DNA from: Thalassospira marina
Lineage (GTDB): Bacteria; Pseudomonadota; Alphaproteobacteria; Rhodospirillales; Thalassospiraceae
Direction of reading: 5' to 3'
Length of the DNA: 64,000 nucleotides
Assembly (NCBI RefSeq): GCF_002844375.1
Contig: NZ_CP024200.1
Span: 468,501 to 532,500, forward strand
Part shown: positions 16,834 to 24,989 of the stretch, one piece after another
Numbering within the stretch: position 1 is the first letter of the stretch
Layout: each line of letters opens with the position of its first letter
Notes under the pieces: model-generated
The model's input: the letters and a program-made list of their open reading frames with translations, nothing else
What the model was told of the DNA's origin: nothing
The model's database searches: none
Made by a program: the position numbers and the translations under genes

Positions 16834-18165
16834 ATGACTGCCGCCACATCATACAACCGCCCCAATGATCTGTCTGCTTTCTGGATGCCGTTTACGGCCA
16901 ATCGCCAGTTCAAGCAGACGCCGCGCATGCTGGTTTCTGCCGAAGGCATGTATTACACTACCGATGATAATCGCCAGATCCTGGACGGGACGGCGGGGCT
17001 TTGGTGCTGTAATGCCGGGCACAAGCGCGCGAAAATCAACGAAGCCGTCCGCGCCCAGCTTGAAGAAATGGATTATGCGCCGGCCTTCCAGATGGGCCAT
17101 CCCAAGGCGTTTGAACTGGCGACCCGCCTGGCACAATTGATGCCCGGCGACCTGAACCATGTTTTCTATACCAATAGCGGGTCGGAATCGGTTGAAACCG
17201 CCCTTAAAATTGCCATTGCCTATCATCGTGCGCGCGGTGATGGCCAGCGGACCCGCCTGATCGGGCGTGAGCGCGGCTATCATGGCGTGAATTTTGGCGG
17301 CATTTCGGTGGGCGGTATTCCGACCAACCGTAAAACATTTGGCACCATGCTGGGTGGGGTTGACCATATCCGCCACACGCACCTGCCTGAAGAAAACAAA
17401 TTTGTGCGCGGCGAGCCGGAAAATGGCGCGTGGCTGGCTGATGATCTGGAGCGTTTGTGCGCCCTGCATGACCCCTCAACCATTGCCGCTGTGATTGTCG
17501 AGCCGGTTGCAGGGTCGACCGGCGTTCTGATCCCGCCGCAGGGTTATTTGCAGCGGCTGCGCGAAATTTGCACCAAACATGGCATTCTGCTGATTTTTGA
17601 TGAAGTCATCACCGGCTTTGGCCGTATCGGTGCGCCGTTTGCCGTTGATTATTTCGGCGTGCAGCCTGACATGGTGACGACCGCCAAGGGCCTTACCAAC
17701 GGCACCATTCCGATGGGCGCAGTATTTGCCACCGATGCCATCCATGATGCCTTCATGACCGGCCCGGAAAACATGATCGAGCTGTTCCACGGTTATACCT
17801 ATTCGGGTAACCCGGTTGCCTGTGCAGCGGGCCTTGCAACGCTTGAGATTTATGAGGAAGAGGGTCTTCTGACCCGTGGCGCTGAACTGGGCAAATATTG
17901 GGAAGATGCGGTGCACAGCCTGGCTGACCTGCCGCATGTGAAAGATATTCGCAACCTGGGCCTGATTGGCGCGATCGAGCTTGAAAGCATCGAAGGCATG
18001 CCGACCAAACGGGCGTTTTTGGCCTTTTTGCAGGCATTCGAGAAGGGCATTCTGATCCGCACGACGGGCGATATCATTGCGCTGTCGCCGCCGCTGATCA
18101 TTGAAAAATCGCATATCGATGAACTGTTTGGAACGCTGCGCGACGTTCTGAAGAACCTTGACTGA
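16834..18165 (+). CDS. Class III aminotransferase, beta-alanine:pyruvate type
   Basis: This 443-residue PLP enzyme of the omega-aminotransferase family has FYTNSGSESVETALKIA for cofactor phosphate binding, GRERGYHGVNFGGISVGG, LLIFDEVITGFGRIG with the PLP-ring Asp, and TTAKGLTNGTIPMGAV with the Schiff-base Lys. In this setting it would convert beta-alanine (or 3-aminoisobutyrate from thymine) to malonate semialdehyde or its methyl form. The start at 16834 follows GGGAGA and opens with the usual FWMPFTANRQFK region. The dehydrogenase for its product begins 21 bp downstream. Confidence 0.92.
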   Translation: MTAATSYNRPNDLSAFWMPFTANRQFKQTPRMLVSAEGMYYTTDDNRQILDGTAGLWCCNAGHKRAKINEAVRAQLEEMDYAPAFQMGHPKAFELATRLAQLMPGDLNHVFYTNSGSESVETALKIAIAYHRARGDGQRTRLIGRERGYHGVNFGGISVGGIPTNRKTFGTMLGGVDHIRHTHLPEENKFVRGEPENGAWLADDLERLCALHDPSTIAAVIVEPVAGSTGVLIPPQGYLQRLREICTKHGILLIFDEVITGFGRIGAPFAVDYFGVQPDMVTTAKGLTNGTIPMGAVFATDAIHDAFMTGPENMIELFHGYTYSGNPVACAAGLATLEIYEEEGLLTRGAELGKYWEDAVHSLADLPHVKDIRNLGLIGAIELESIEGMPTKRAFLAFLQAFEKGILIRTTGDIIALSPPLIIEKSHIDELFGTLRDVLKNLD

Positions 18166-18186
18166 TTTCGCACGGAAAGAAGAGTT

Positions 18187-19683
18187 ATGAAACGTATTGA
18201 ACATATCATTGGCGGCGAACATACCAGTGCCGAAAGCACACGGACAGGCGCCATCTTCAATCCTGCAACTGGGGAGCAGACTGGCGAAGTGGTGCTGGCA
18301 TCGGAAGCCGATGTGAACACCGTTGTTGCCACCGCCAAGGCCGCGTTTGAAAGCTGGTCGGCAACACCGCCTGCCAAACGCGCGCAGGTGATGTTTGCCT
18401 ATAAGGCGCTGCTGGAAAAACGGGCCGATGAAATTGCCAGCACCATTTCGGCCGAACATGGCAAAACCCACCCCGATGCCCTGGGTGAAGTGGCACGTGC
18501 ACTGGAAGTGGTGGAATTTGCCTGCGGTATTCCGCACCTGTTAAAGGGCGATTTCAGCCGCAATGTTGGTACGGCCGTTGATGCCTGTGCTGACCGCCAT
18601 GCATTGGGTGTTGTTGCCGGGATTACCCCGTTCAACTTTCCGACCATGGTGCCGTTGTGGATGATCCCGATGGCAATTGCATGTGGCAATACCTTTGTTC
18701 TGAAACCTTCGGAGCGTGATCCGTCTGCTGCCAATCTGGTGGTCGAACTGCTGCACGAGGCTGGCTTGCCCAAGGGCGTTTGTAACGTTCTGCATGGGGA
18801 CAAGGTTGCGGTTGATGGTTTGCTGCATCATCCTGATGTGCAGGCAATCAGCTTTGTTGGCTCCACCCCGATTGCAGAATATGTCTATAAAACCGGTACG
18901 GCCAATGGCAAACGGGTGCAGGCGCTGGGTGGTGCCAAAAACCACATGATCGTCATGCCCGATGCCGATATCGACCAGGCCGTGGATGCGCTGATGGGCG
19001 CTGGTTACGGTGCGGCAGGTGAACGCTGTATGGCGGTTTCGGTTGCGGTGCCCGTGGGCGAAGAAACGGCAGACCGTTTGGTGAAGGCATTGGCACCCAA
19101 GGTTGCCGCCCTTAAAATTGGCCCGTCAACCGATACGGACGCCGATATGGGCCCGGTCATTACCGAAGCCCATAAAAATAAGGTGCTGGGTTACATCGAT
19201 GCCGGTGTGAAAGAAGGCGCGGAACTGGTTGTTGATGGCCGTGGCTTTAAGCTGCAGGGCTATGAAAACGGTTATTTCATTGGTGGTTCCCTGTTTGACC
19301 GCGTAACCCCGGATATGTCGATTTATACCGACGAAATTTTCGGCCCGGTTCTGTCGGTTGTGCGTGCAGACAGCTATGACACGGCGGTTGATCTGATCAA
19401 CAAGCACGAATATGGCAATGGCACCGCGATTTTCACCCGCGACGGTGATGCGGCACGCAACTTTGTTGACCGCATCCAGGTCGGCATGGTGGGTGTGAAT
19501 GTGCCCATTCCTGTGCCGGTCGGCTATCACAGCTTTGGTGGCTGGAAACGGTCGATTTTCGGATCACACGGTATTTATGGCCCCGAAGCGGTTCATTTCT
19601 ATACCAAGCTTAAAACCGTCACCATGCGCTGGCCGACAGGCATTCGCTCCGGTGCGGAATTCAACTTCCCGTCCAACGGGTAA
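18187..19683 (+). CDS. mmsA: CoA-acylating (methyl)malonate-semialdehyde dehydrogenase
   Basis: This 498-residue aldehyde dehydrogenase has the MmsA signature: GITPFNFPTMVPLWMIPMAI, KNHMIVMPDADIDQAVDALM and the catalytic Cys in GAAGERCMAVSVAV. Family members decarboxylate malonate or methylmalonate semialdehyde and form acetyl-CoA or propionyl-CoA, which would complete uracil and thymine catabolism. GGAAAGAAG precedes the ATG, 21 bp after the aminotransferase stop, and a strong terminator follows at 19692-19728. An alternative role in valine or inositol degradation is possible for the family but not suggested by the neighbours. Confidence 0.94.
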   Translation: MKRIEHIIGGEHTSAESTRTGAIFNPATGEQTGEVVLASEADVNTVVATAKAAFESWSATPPAKRAQVMFAYKALLEKRADEIASTISAEHGKTHPDALGEVARALEVVEFACGIPHLLKGDFSRNVGTAVDACADRHALGVVAGITPFNFPTMVPLWMIPMAIACGNTFVLKPSERDPSAANLVVELLHEAGLPKGVCNVLHGDKVAVDGLLHHPDVQAISFVGSTPIAEYVYKTGTANGKRVQALGGAKNHMIVMPDADIDQAVDALMGAGYGAAGERCMAVSVAVPVGEETADRLVKALAPKVAALKIGPSTDTDADMGPVITEAHKNKVLGYIDAGVKEGAELVVDGRGFKLQGYENGYFIGGSLFDRVTPDMSIYTDEIFGPVLSVVRADSYDTAVDLINKHEYGNGTAIFTRDGDAARNFVDRIQVGMVGVNVPIPVPVGYHSFGGWKRSIFGSHGIYGPEAVHFYTKLKTVTMRWPTGIRSGAEFNFPSNG

Positions 19684-19691
19684 GGGAATGA

Positions 19692-19728
19692 AAGGCGTGG
19701 CCCCATGCGGGCCGCGCCTTCTTGTTTT
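19692..19728 (+). terminator. Intrinsic terminator after mmsA
   Basis: AAGGCGTGGCCC at 19692-19703 pairs with GGGCCGCGCCTT at 19709-19720 (12 bp with one U-G wobble) around a five-base loop, followed by CTTGTTTT. It separates the aminotransferase-mmsA unit from the nitrilase-like gene. Confidence 0.85.
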
Positions 19729-19751
19729 GGCTGGTCCCTGTGCGGTTCGGC

Positions 19752-19765
19752 CCTGAAATATCAGG
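19752..19765. promoter_or_regulatory. Candidate operator CCTGA-AATA-TCAGG upstream of the nitrilase-like gene
   Basis: An inverted repeat with arms CCTGA/TCAGG. A near-identical copy, CCTGA-AATT-TCAGG, stands before the dihydropyrimidinase gene at 24914-24929. Two copies at two promoters of one pathway suggest a shared regulator distinct from RutR (inference). Confidence 0.4.
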
Positions 19766-19799
19766 TTTTCGCCATTGATGGTTTATGGTGGCGAAAACC
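19764..19799. repeat. 11-bp perfect inverted repeat upstream of the nitrilase-like gene
   Basis: GGTTTTCGCCA at 19764-19774 and TGGCGAAAACC at 19789-19799, separated by 14 bp and ending 69 bp before the start codon. There is no T-run. It may be an operator or a leader hairpin. Confidence 0.45.
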
Positions 19800-19868
19800 A
19801 AAACAGCGTTCCGTTTCAGATCGGTAAAAACCGGCAGGAACGCGTAAATTATCAAGGAGGTATCTCGC

Positions 19869-20735
19869 ATGTCGATGCTGAGAGGCGGGCTGATCCAGAT
19901 GTCCTTGAAGGGCAGCACGGACCAGTTACCCGAAGAAATTCGCCAGGCCATGATCGAGGCGCATCTGCCCTATATCGAGGAAGCCGGCAGAAAAGGGGTA
20001 CAGGTCCTGTGTTTTCAGGAAGTGTTTACCCAACCCTATTTCTGTCCGAGCCAGGATGCAAAATGGTACGCGGCGGCAGAAAAAATTCCCGATGGGCCCA
20101 CCACGCAACTGATGTGTGAACTGGCTGCCAAACATAAAATGGTGATTGTCGTTCCGATCTATGAGGAAGACATTACGGGTGTTTATTACAACACCGCTGC
20201 CGTGATTGATGCCGACGGCACCTATTTGGGCAAATATCGCAAAACCCATATTCCGCAGGTTGCAGGGTTTTGGGAAAAGTTCTTTTTCAAACCGGGTGCG
20301 TCAAACTGGCCGGTTTTTGAAACGCAATATTGCAAGCTGGGTGTTTACATCTGTTATGACCGCCACTTTCCCGAAGGCTGGCGCGCATTGGCCCTTAACG
20401 GCGCGGAATATATTGTAAATCCGTCGGCCACTGTGGCCGGTGTTTCGGAATATATCTGGAAACTGGAACAACCGGCATCGGCCGTTGCCAATGGCTGCTA
20501 TATTGGTGCAATCAACCGCGTCGGGCGGGAACAGCCATGGGATATTGGCGAGTTTTACGGCCAAAGCTATTTTGTTAATCCGCGCGGCGTGATTGAAAAA
20601 GAAGCATCACGTGATCTGGACGAATTGATTGTTCATGACATGGACATGGCACTGGTGCGTGAGGCCCGCAATAACTGGCAGTTTTTCCGCGACCGCCGCC
20701 CGTCGACCTATACCCGCCTGACAGACGGTAACTGA
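19869..20735 (+). CDS. Nitrilase-superfamily N-carbamoyl-beta-alanine amidohydrolase (beta-ureidopropionase)
   Basis: This 288-residue carbon-nitrogen hydrolase has the Glu-Lys-Cys triad in LCFQEVFTQPYFC, YRKTHIPQVAGFWEKFFF and YICYDRHFPEGWRALALNGA. The sequence around the Lys resembles eukaryotic beta-alanine synthase and N-carbamoylputrescine amidase. In this cluster the likely reaction is N-carbamoyl-beta-alanine to beta-alanine, CO2 and ammonia. It is not homologous to the M20-type enzyme at 13386. An excellent AAGGAGG precedes the ATG. It has its own upstream region between terminators, so it may be expressed separately. Confidence 0.9.
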   Translation: MSMLRGGLIQMSLKGSTDQLPEEIRQAMIEAHLPYIEEAGRKGVQVLCFQEVFTQPYFCPSQDAKWYAAAEKIPDGPTTQLMCELAAKHKMVIVVPIYEEDITGVYYNTAAVIDADGTYLGKYRKTHIPQVAGFWEKFFFKPGASNWPVFETQYCKLGVYICYDRHFPEGWRALALNGAEYIVNPSATVAGVSEYIWKLEQPASAVANGCYIGAINRVGREQPWDIGEFYGQSYFVNPRGVIEKEASRDLDELIVHDMDMALVREARNNWQFFRDRRPSTYTRLTDGN

Positions 20736-20741
20736 TTTTTT

Positions 20742-20768
20742 CTGGCGAACGGCCCGTTCGTTCGCCAG
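20742..20768 (+). terminator. Weak terminator-like hairpin after the nitrilase-like gene
   Basis: CTGGCGAAC at 20742-20750 pairs with GTTCGCCAG at 20760-20768, followed only by TTTG. The T-rich side (ATTTTTTC) is upstream, so the signal is stronger on the minus strand. It may be partial termination before the transporter operon. Confidence 0.45.
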
Positions 20769-20911
20769 TTTGTCCTGACCGGCATAGAGCCAGCCATATC
20801 ACGACGATAGCAAATATCGCGTGATCAAGGCGGCCAGAAAACAAGCCGGCAGGGCCCAGGGCAATGTCCCTGAGGGAGGTTTTTGAGAGACATTCGATCA
20901 GGGGAATACCC

Positions 20912-21739
20912 ATGACGTTAAAGGCAGTCGTCAATAATGTGGCGCCGATGGCCGCATCGAAGGATGTGGTTGTAGATATTCAGAAATTGTCGCTGACATT
21001 TCAAACCGCCGATGGGCCGGTTTATGCCCTGTCCGATGTGGATTTGACCATCAATCGCGGGGATTTTGTATCCTTTATTGGTCCGTCGGGCTGCGGTAAG
21101 ACAACGCTTTTGCGGGTCATTGCCGATTTGGAGCGTGCGACCGCCGGTGATATCCTGATTAACGGGGTATCGCCCCAGCAGGCCCGCGAAGACCGGGCAT
21201 ATGGTTATGTGTTTCAGGCGCCGGCATTGCTGCCCTGGCGCTCGATTGAACGCAATGTAACCCTGCCGCTCGAGATTATGGAAATCTCGAAGGAAGAACG
21301 CGTCAAACGCGCCCACGAGGCCCTGAAACTGGTGGAACTGAACGGGTTTGAAAAGAAATTCCCCTGGCAGCTTTCAGGCGGGATGCAGCAACGTGCCTCG
21401 ATTGCGCGTGCGCTAAGCTTTGATGCCGATCTGCTGTTGATGGATGAACCGTTTGGCGCGCTGGATGAAATTGTGCGTGACCATTTGAACGAACAGCTTT
21501 TGAAATTATGGGCACGCACCAATAAAACGGTCGCCTTTGTGACCCATTCCATCCCCGAAGCGGTCTTTTTGTCATCGAAAATTGTGGTGATGTCACCACG
21601 GCCCGGGCGGATTATTGACGTGATCGAAACCGATTTCGCCAAGGACCGCACCCTTGATATTCGCGAAACCCCGGAATTTCTGGAAGTGGCCCATCGTGTA
21701 CGCGAAGGGCTGCGGGCAGGGCACAGCTATGACGACTGA
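20912..21739 (+). CDS. ABC transporter ATP-binding protein, nitrate/sulfonate/thiamine-precursor type
   Basis: This 275-residue ATPase has Walker A GPSGCGKTT, Q-loop GYVFQAPALLPW, signature LSGGMQQRASIARAL and Walker B LLLMDEPFGALDE. The family energises uptake by NMT1/TauA-type binding proteins, and two permease genes and such a binding protein follow directly. In this cluster the load is probably a pyrimidine base or dihydropyrimidine (inference). The start at 20912 follows AGGGGAA; a start at 20864 is possible. The first permease gene overlaps its end by 11 bp. Confidence 0.9.
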   Translation: MTLKAVVNNVAPMAASKDVVVDIQKLSLTFQTADGPVYALSDVDLTINRGDFVSFIGPSGCGKTTLLRVIADLERATAGDILINGVSPQQAREDRAYGYVFQAPALLPWRSIERNVTLPLEIMEISKEERVKRAHEALKLVELNGFEKKFPWQLSGGMQQRASIARALSFDADLLLMDEPFGALDEIVRDHLNEQLLKLWARTNKTVAFVTHSIPEAVFLSSKIVVMSPRPGRIIDVIETDFAKDRTLDIRETPEFLEVAHRVREGLRAGHSYDD

Positions 21740-22658
21740 TGCCGCAACGCTGCCTCCCGCCGCCGCAGGGCCAACCCTGTGGGGGCGGATGATGAAGGGG
21801 CAAACCGGCCCGGTTTGCGTGATGCTGATCGGGTTGTTCGTGATCTGGTATGTCGGCGCGGTTTTCATGAATATGCCGGGCCAGTTGGACCGTTATGCGC
21901 GCGCCAAGCAGGACTGGAACGTTTCCCAGCTTGTCAGTGCGACACTGGAACAAGACCGGCCGGTATTGCCCGCACCGCACCAGGTGGCAGCGGAAATGTA
22001 TAAAACCATTTTCGCAACCAAGCTGACCTCGAAACGGTCGCTGGTTTACCATACCTGGGTGACGTTATCGTCGACCCTGCTGGGATTTGGCATTGGTACG
22101 CTTCTGGGCGTTGTCCTGGCGGTTGGTATTGTCCATGTCCAGACGCTGGAAAAAAGCCTGATGCCATGGGTGATTTCATCACAAACCATTCCCATTCTGG
22201 CCATCGCCCCCATGATTATCGTTGTACTTGGTGCGCTTGGCTTAAAGGGGCTGGTGCCAAAGGCAATGATTTCGACCTATCTGTGCTTTTTCCCCGTCAC
22301 GATTGGCATGGTCAAGGGGCTGCGATCGCCCGATCTGATCCAGCTTGATCTGATGCGCACCTATAATGCCTCGCGCTGGCAAACGTTTTTGGCCCTGCGC
22401 TGGCCATCAGCCATGCCGTTTTTGTTTGCCAGCCTGAAGGTTGCCATTGCGATCAGCCTGGTGGGGGCCATTGTGGGCGAACTGCCAACCGGTGCGCAAT
22501 CAGGCCTGGGTGCACGTTTGCTGGCCGGGTCCTATTATGGGCAAACGGTGCAGATATGGGCGGCCCTGTTAACCGCGGCCTTTGTGGCGGCGATGATGGT
22601 GGTGGTTGTCAGCCTGTTTGAAAAACGGGTGCTTGAGCGCATGGGAGTTCGGGCATGA
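21729..22658 (+). CDS. ABC transporter permease 1
   Basis: This 309-residue membrane protein has an N-terminal anchor (~27-48), a periplasmic stretch, and then the BPD_transp_1 domain. The EAA-like coupling loop is LMRTYNASRWQTFLALRWPSAMPFL. It overlaps the ATPase gene by 11 bp and shares an ATGA overlap with permease 2, so translation of the three is probably coupled. The start at 21729 is chosen because it opens before the first membrane segment. Confidence 0.88.
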   Translation: MTTDAATLPPAAAGPTLWGRMMKGQTGPVCVMLIGLFVIWYVGAVFMNMPGQLDRYARAKQDWNVSQLVSATLEQDRPVLPAPHQVAAEMYKTIFATKLTSKRSLVYHTWVTLSSTLLGFGIGTLLGVVLAVGIVHVQTLEKSLMPWVISSQTIPILAIAPMIIVVLGALGLKGLVPKAMISTYLCFFPVTIGMVKGLRSPDLIQLDLMRTYNASRWQTFLALRWPSAMPFLFASLKVAIAISLVGAIVGELPTGAQSGLGARLLAGSYYGQTVQIWAALLTAAFVAAMMVVVVSLFEKRVLERMGVRA

Positions 22659-23809
22659 CCGGAAAAATCGATAAATTCTGCCTTGTTGGCGCGGTCTTTG
22701 CGCTGCTGTCGCTGGTTTTTCCGCTGTCAGGTGTTGATATCGATACCGGCAAAAATGTTGCCTTTGTATCGGACCTGCCGGGCCTTGCCAGCGCAATGGT
22801 GGCCTGTGTCGTGACTGGTGTGTTTTTCACCTGGTATGGCGTCAACACTGTTTTGCGCGGATGCATCATTTTACTGGTGGTGGTATTTGGCGCATGGCAG
22901 GCGATTGCCACGCTTTATGGCCATGGGCTGGCGGGCTATGCATCCTATGGGTTCTGGATGTTTATCCTGTCCTTATGGGCGCTGGTGTGGCGCGGCATTG
23001 ATGTGATTGCCAATTACCGCACCCTCGATCATGGCAAACAGCAAACGGCAAATGTGATTGTGCCGCTGGCCTTTGGCATCTGGCTGCTGTTTTTGTGGGA
23101 AGTCATCACCGCCGGTTTTGGCGTGCCGCAGGTATTGTTACCGCCGCCCAGCATGATTGGTGTGCGCTTTGTCAATTCCACCGACATCCTGTGGGATGAT
23201 TTCCGCCAGACATTTTTGAAGGCGGTGCTGGCCGGTTACATTTTTGGTTGTGGCAGTGCGCTTTTGGTTGCCATTGCTGTTGACCGGGTGCCGTTTCTTA
23301 AACGCGGGCTGTTGCCGCTGGGCAATATGGTTTCGGCCCTGCCGATTATCGGTGTCGCGCCAATCATGGTGATGTGGTTTGGCTTTGACTGGCAGTCAAA
23401 GGCAGCGGTCATTGTGATCATGACGTTTTTCCCGATGCTGGTGAATACGGTATCGGGCCTGAATGCGGCCGGGCGGCTGGAGCGTGATTTGATGGCGACA
23501 TATGCATCGGGTTACTGGTCCACGCTGTTTCGCCTGCGTTTGCCTGCGGCTTTGCCGTTTATTTTCAATGCGCTCAAGATCAATTCCACCCTGGCCCTGA
23601 TCGGGGCAATTGTGGCCGAATTTTTCGGCACCCCGATTGTTGGCATGGGTTTTCGCATTTCCACCGAAGTCGGACGGATGAATGTGGATATGGTCTGGGC
23701 GGAAATTGCATTGGCAGCCCTCGCCGGGACTGCCTTTTACGGGGCCGTGGCCCTTGCGGAACGCAAGGTTACGTCGTGGCATCCATCGTTCCGGGTACGC
23801 CGCCATTAA
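22655..23809 (+). CDS. ABC transporter permease 2 with extended N-terminal membrane domain
   Basis: At 384 residues this is longer than a standard permease of this type. The first ~120 residues form about four extra hydrophobic segments (FCLVGAVFALLSLVFPL; LASAMVACVVTGVFFTWYG; GCIILLVVVFGAWQAIATL; FWMFILSLWALVW). The usual BPD_transp_1 core follows, with the coupling loop MATYASGYWSTLFRLRLPAA. Two different permeases suggest a heterodimeric channel. The gene overlaps permease 1 by four bases (ATGA). Confidence 0.85.
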   Translation: MTGKIDKFCLVGAVFALLSLVFPLSGVDIDTGKNVAFVSDLPGLASAMVACVVTGVFFTWYGVNTVLRGCIILLVVVFGAWQAIATLYGHGLAGYASYGFWMFILSLWALVWRGIDVIANYRTLDHGKQQTANVIVPLAFGIWLLFLWEVITAGFGVPQVLLPPPSMIGVRFVNSTDILWDDFRQTFLKAVLAGYIFGCGSALLVAIAVDRVPFLKRGLLPLGNMVSALPIIGVAPIMVMWFGFDWQSKAAVIVIMTFFPMLVNTVSGLNAAGRLERDLMATYASGYWSTLFRLRLPAALPFIFNALKINSTLALIGAIVAEFFGTPIVGMGFRISTEVGRMNVDMVWAEIALAALAGTAFYGAVALAERKVTSWHPSFRVRRH

Positions 23810-23872
23810 GGCACAAAAAAAGGCGACCCGTCGGGAGGATTGAATTTCAACCTGTGGAGAGGCTTCAATAAA

Positions 23873-24853
23873 ATGAAAAAAGTGTTTGCGACGGCTCTGG
23901 GGATGGCATTTGGCCTGACATCGCTTTCGGCGATGGCAGCAGACGAAGTGACCCTGCAGCTTAAATGGGTTACCCAGGCACAGTTTGCTGGCTATTACGT
24001 GGCCCAGGACAAAGGTTTTTACGAAGACGCCGATCTTGACGTCACCATCAATCCCGGCGGCCCGGACATTGCCCCGCCGCAGGTGATTGCCGGTGGTGGT
24101 GCCGATGTTGTGGTCGACTGGATGCCGTCCGCCCTGGCATCGCGTGAAAAGGGCGTGCCGCTGGTCAATATCGCCCAGCCATTTGCCAAATCGGGCATGG
24201 AACTGACCTGCCTGAAAGATACCGGCATTACATCGCCCAAGGATTTTCCGGGTCGTACCCTTGGTGTCTGGTTCTTTGGCAACGAATATCCGTTCTTAAG
24301 CTGGATGTCGAAATTGGGCATTCCGACCGATGGCAGCGAAAAGGGTGTGACGGTTCTCAAGCAGGGCTTTAACGTTGATCCGCTTTTGCAAAAGCAGGCC
24401 GATTGCATTTCCACCATGACCTATAACGAATACTGGCAGGTGATTGATGCCGGTATTCCGGCAGATGACCTGGTTGTTTTCAAATATGAAGACCAGGGTG
24501 TCGCCACCCTTGAAGACGGTCTTTATGTGATGGAAGACAAACTGAAAGACCCGGCATTTGTTGACAAAATGTCGCGTTTTGTTGCTGCCAGCATGAAAGG
24601 CTGGAAATGGGCGGCTGAAAACCCGGAAGAAGCCGCACAGATCATTCTTGATAACGATGCTACCGGCGCCCAGACCGAAGAACACCAGATCCGCATGATG
24701 AAGGAAGTTGGCAAACTTCTGAGCGCGGATGGTGTTCTGAGCGAAGATGCCTACACCCGCACCGTTGACAGCCTGCTTTCGGGCGGTTCTGACCCGGTTA
24801 TCACGAAAAAACCGGAAGGTGCCTGGACCCATGCGGTCACCGACAAAATGTAA
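23873..24853 (+). CDS. Periplasmic substrate-binding protein, NMT1/THI5-like
   Basis: This 326-residue protein has a clear signal peptide (cleavage after AMA-22) and the NMT1/THI5 pattern: LQLKWVTQAQFAGYYVAQDKGFYEDADLDV, given here only in outline, and QVIAGGGADVVVDWMPSALA. Family members bind pyrimidine-like thiamine precursors, riboflavin and related compounds. With the preceding ATPase and permeases it forms a full importer. Pyrimidine bases or their reduced forms are the natural guess in this regulon. GGAGAGG precedes the chosen ATG. Confidence 0.88.
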   Translation: MKKVFATALGMAFGLTSLSAMAADEVTLQLKWVTQAQFAGYYVAQDKGFYEDADLDVTINPGGPDIAPPQVIAGGGADVVVDWMPSALASREKGVPLVNIAQPFAKSGMELTCLKDTGITSPKDFPGRTLGVWFFGNEYPFLSWMSKLGIPTDGSEKGVTVLKQGFNVDPLLQKQADCISTMTYNEYWQVIDAGIPADDLVVFKYEDQGVATLEDGLYVMEDKLKDPAFVDKMSRFVAASMKGWKWAAENPEEAAQIILDNDATGAQTEEHQIRMMKEVGKLLSADGVLSEDAYTRTVDSLLSGGSDPVITKKPEGAWTHAVTDKM

Positions 24854-24878
24854 GCCACGCGCTGCATAACATGTATCT

Positions 24879-24910
24879 GGCCCGGCGGCTGCCCCGATGG
24901 TTGCCGGGCC
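24879..24910 (+). terminator. GC-rich hairpin after the binding-protein gene
   Basis: GGCCCGGC at 24879-24886 pairs with GCCGGGCC at 24903-24910. No T-run follows, so it is more likely an mRNA-stabilising or partially terminating hairpin between the transporter genes and hydA. Confidence 0.4.
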
Positions 24911-24913
24911 GTT

Positions 24914-24929
24914 CCCTGAAATTTCAGGG
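24914..24929. promoter_or_regulatory. Perfect 16-bp palindrome upstream of dihydropyrimidinase gene
   Basis: CCCTGAAATTTCAGGG is fully self-complementary and lies 60 bp before the hydA start. It shares the CCTGA-N4-TCAGG layout and most of its core with the site at 19752-19765. A dimeric regulator site is likely. Confidence 0.45.
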
Positions 24930-24989
24930 CAGGGTGCCCTGTTTCATTCGCACCCTTCAAACCCGATACCGATATACAAGGAGCCACCC

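Noticed and set aside
17476..18537. 353-residue antisense frame over the aminotransferase and mmsA genes
   Set aside because: It spans two well-supported genes on the other strand and has no family motifs; codon bias of the sense genes creates it.
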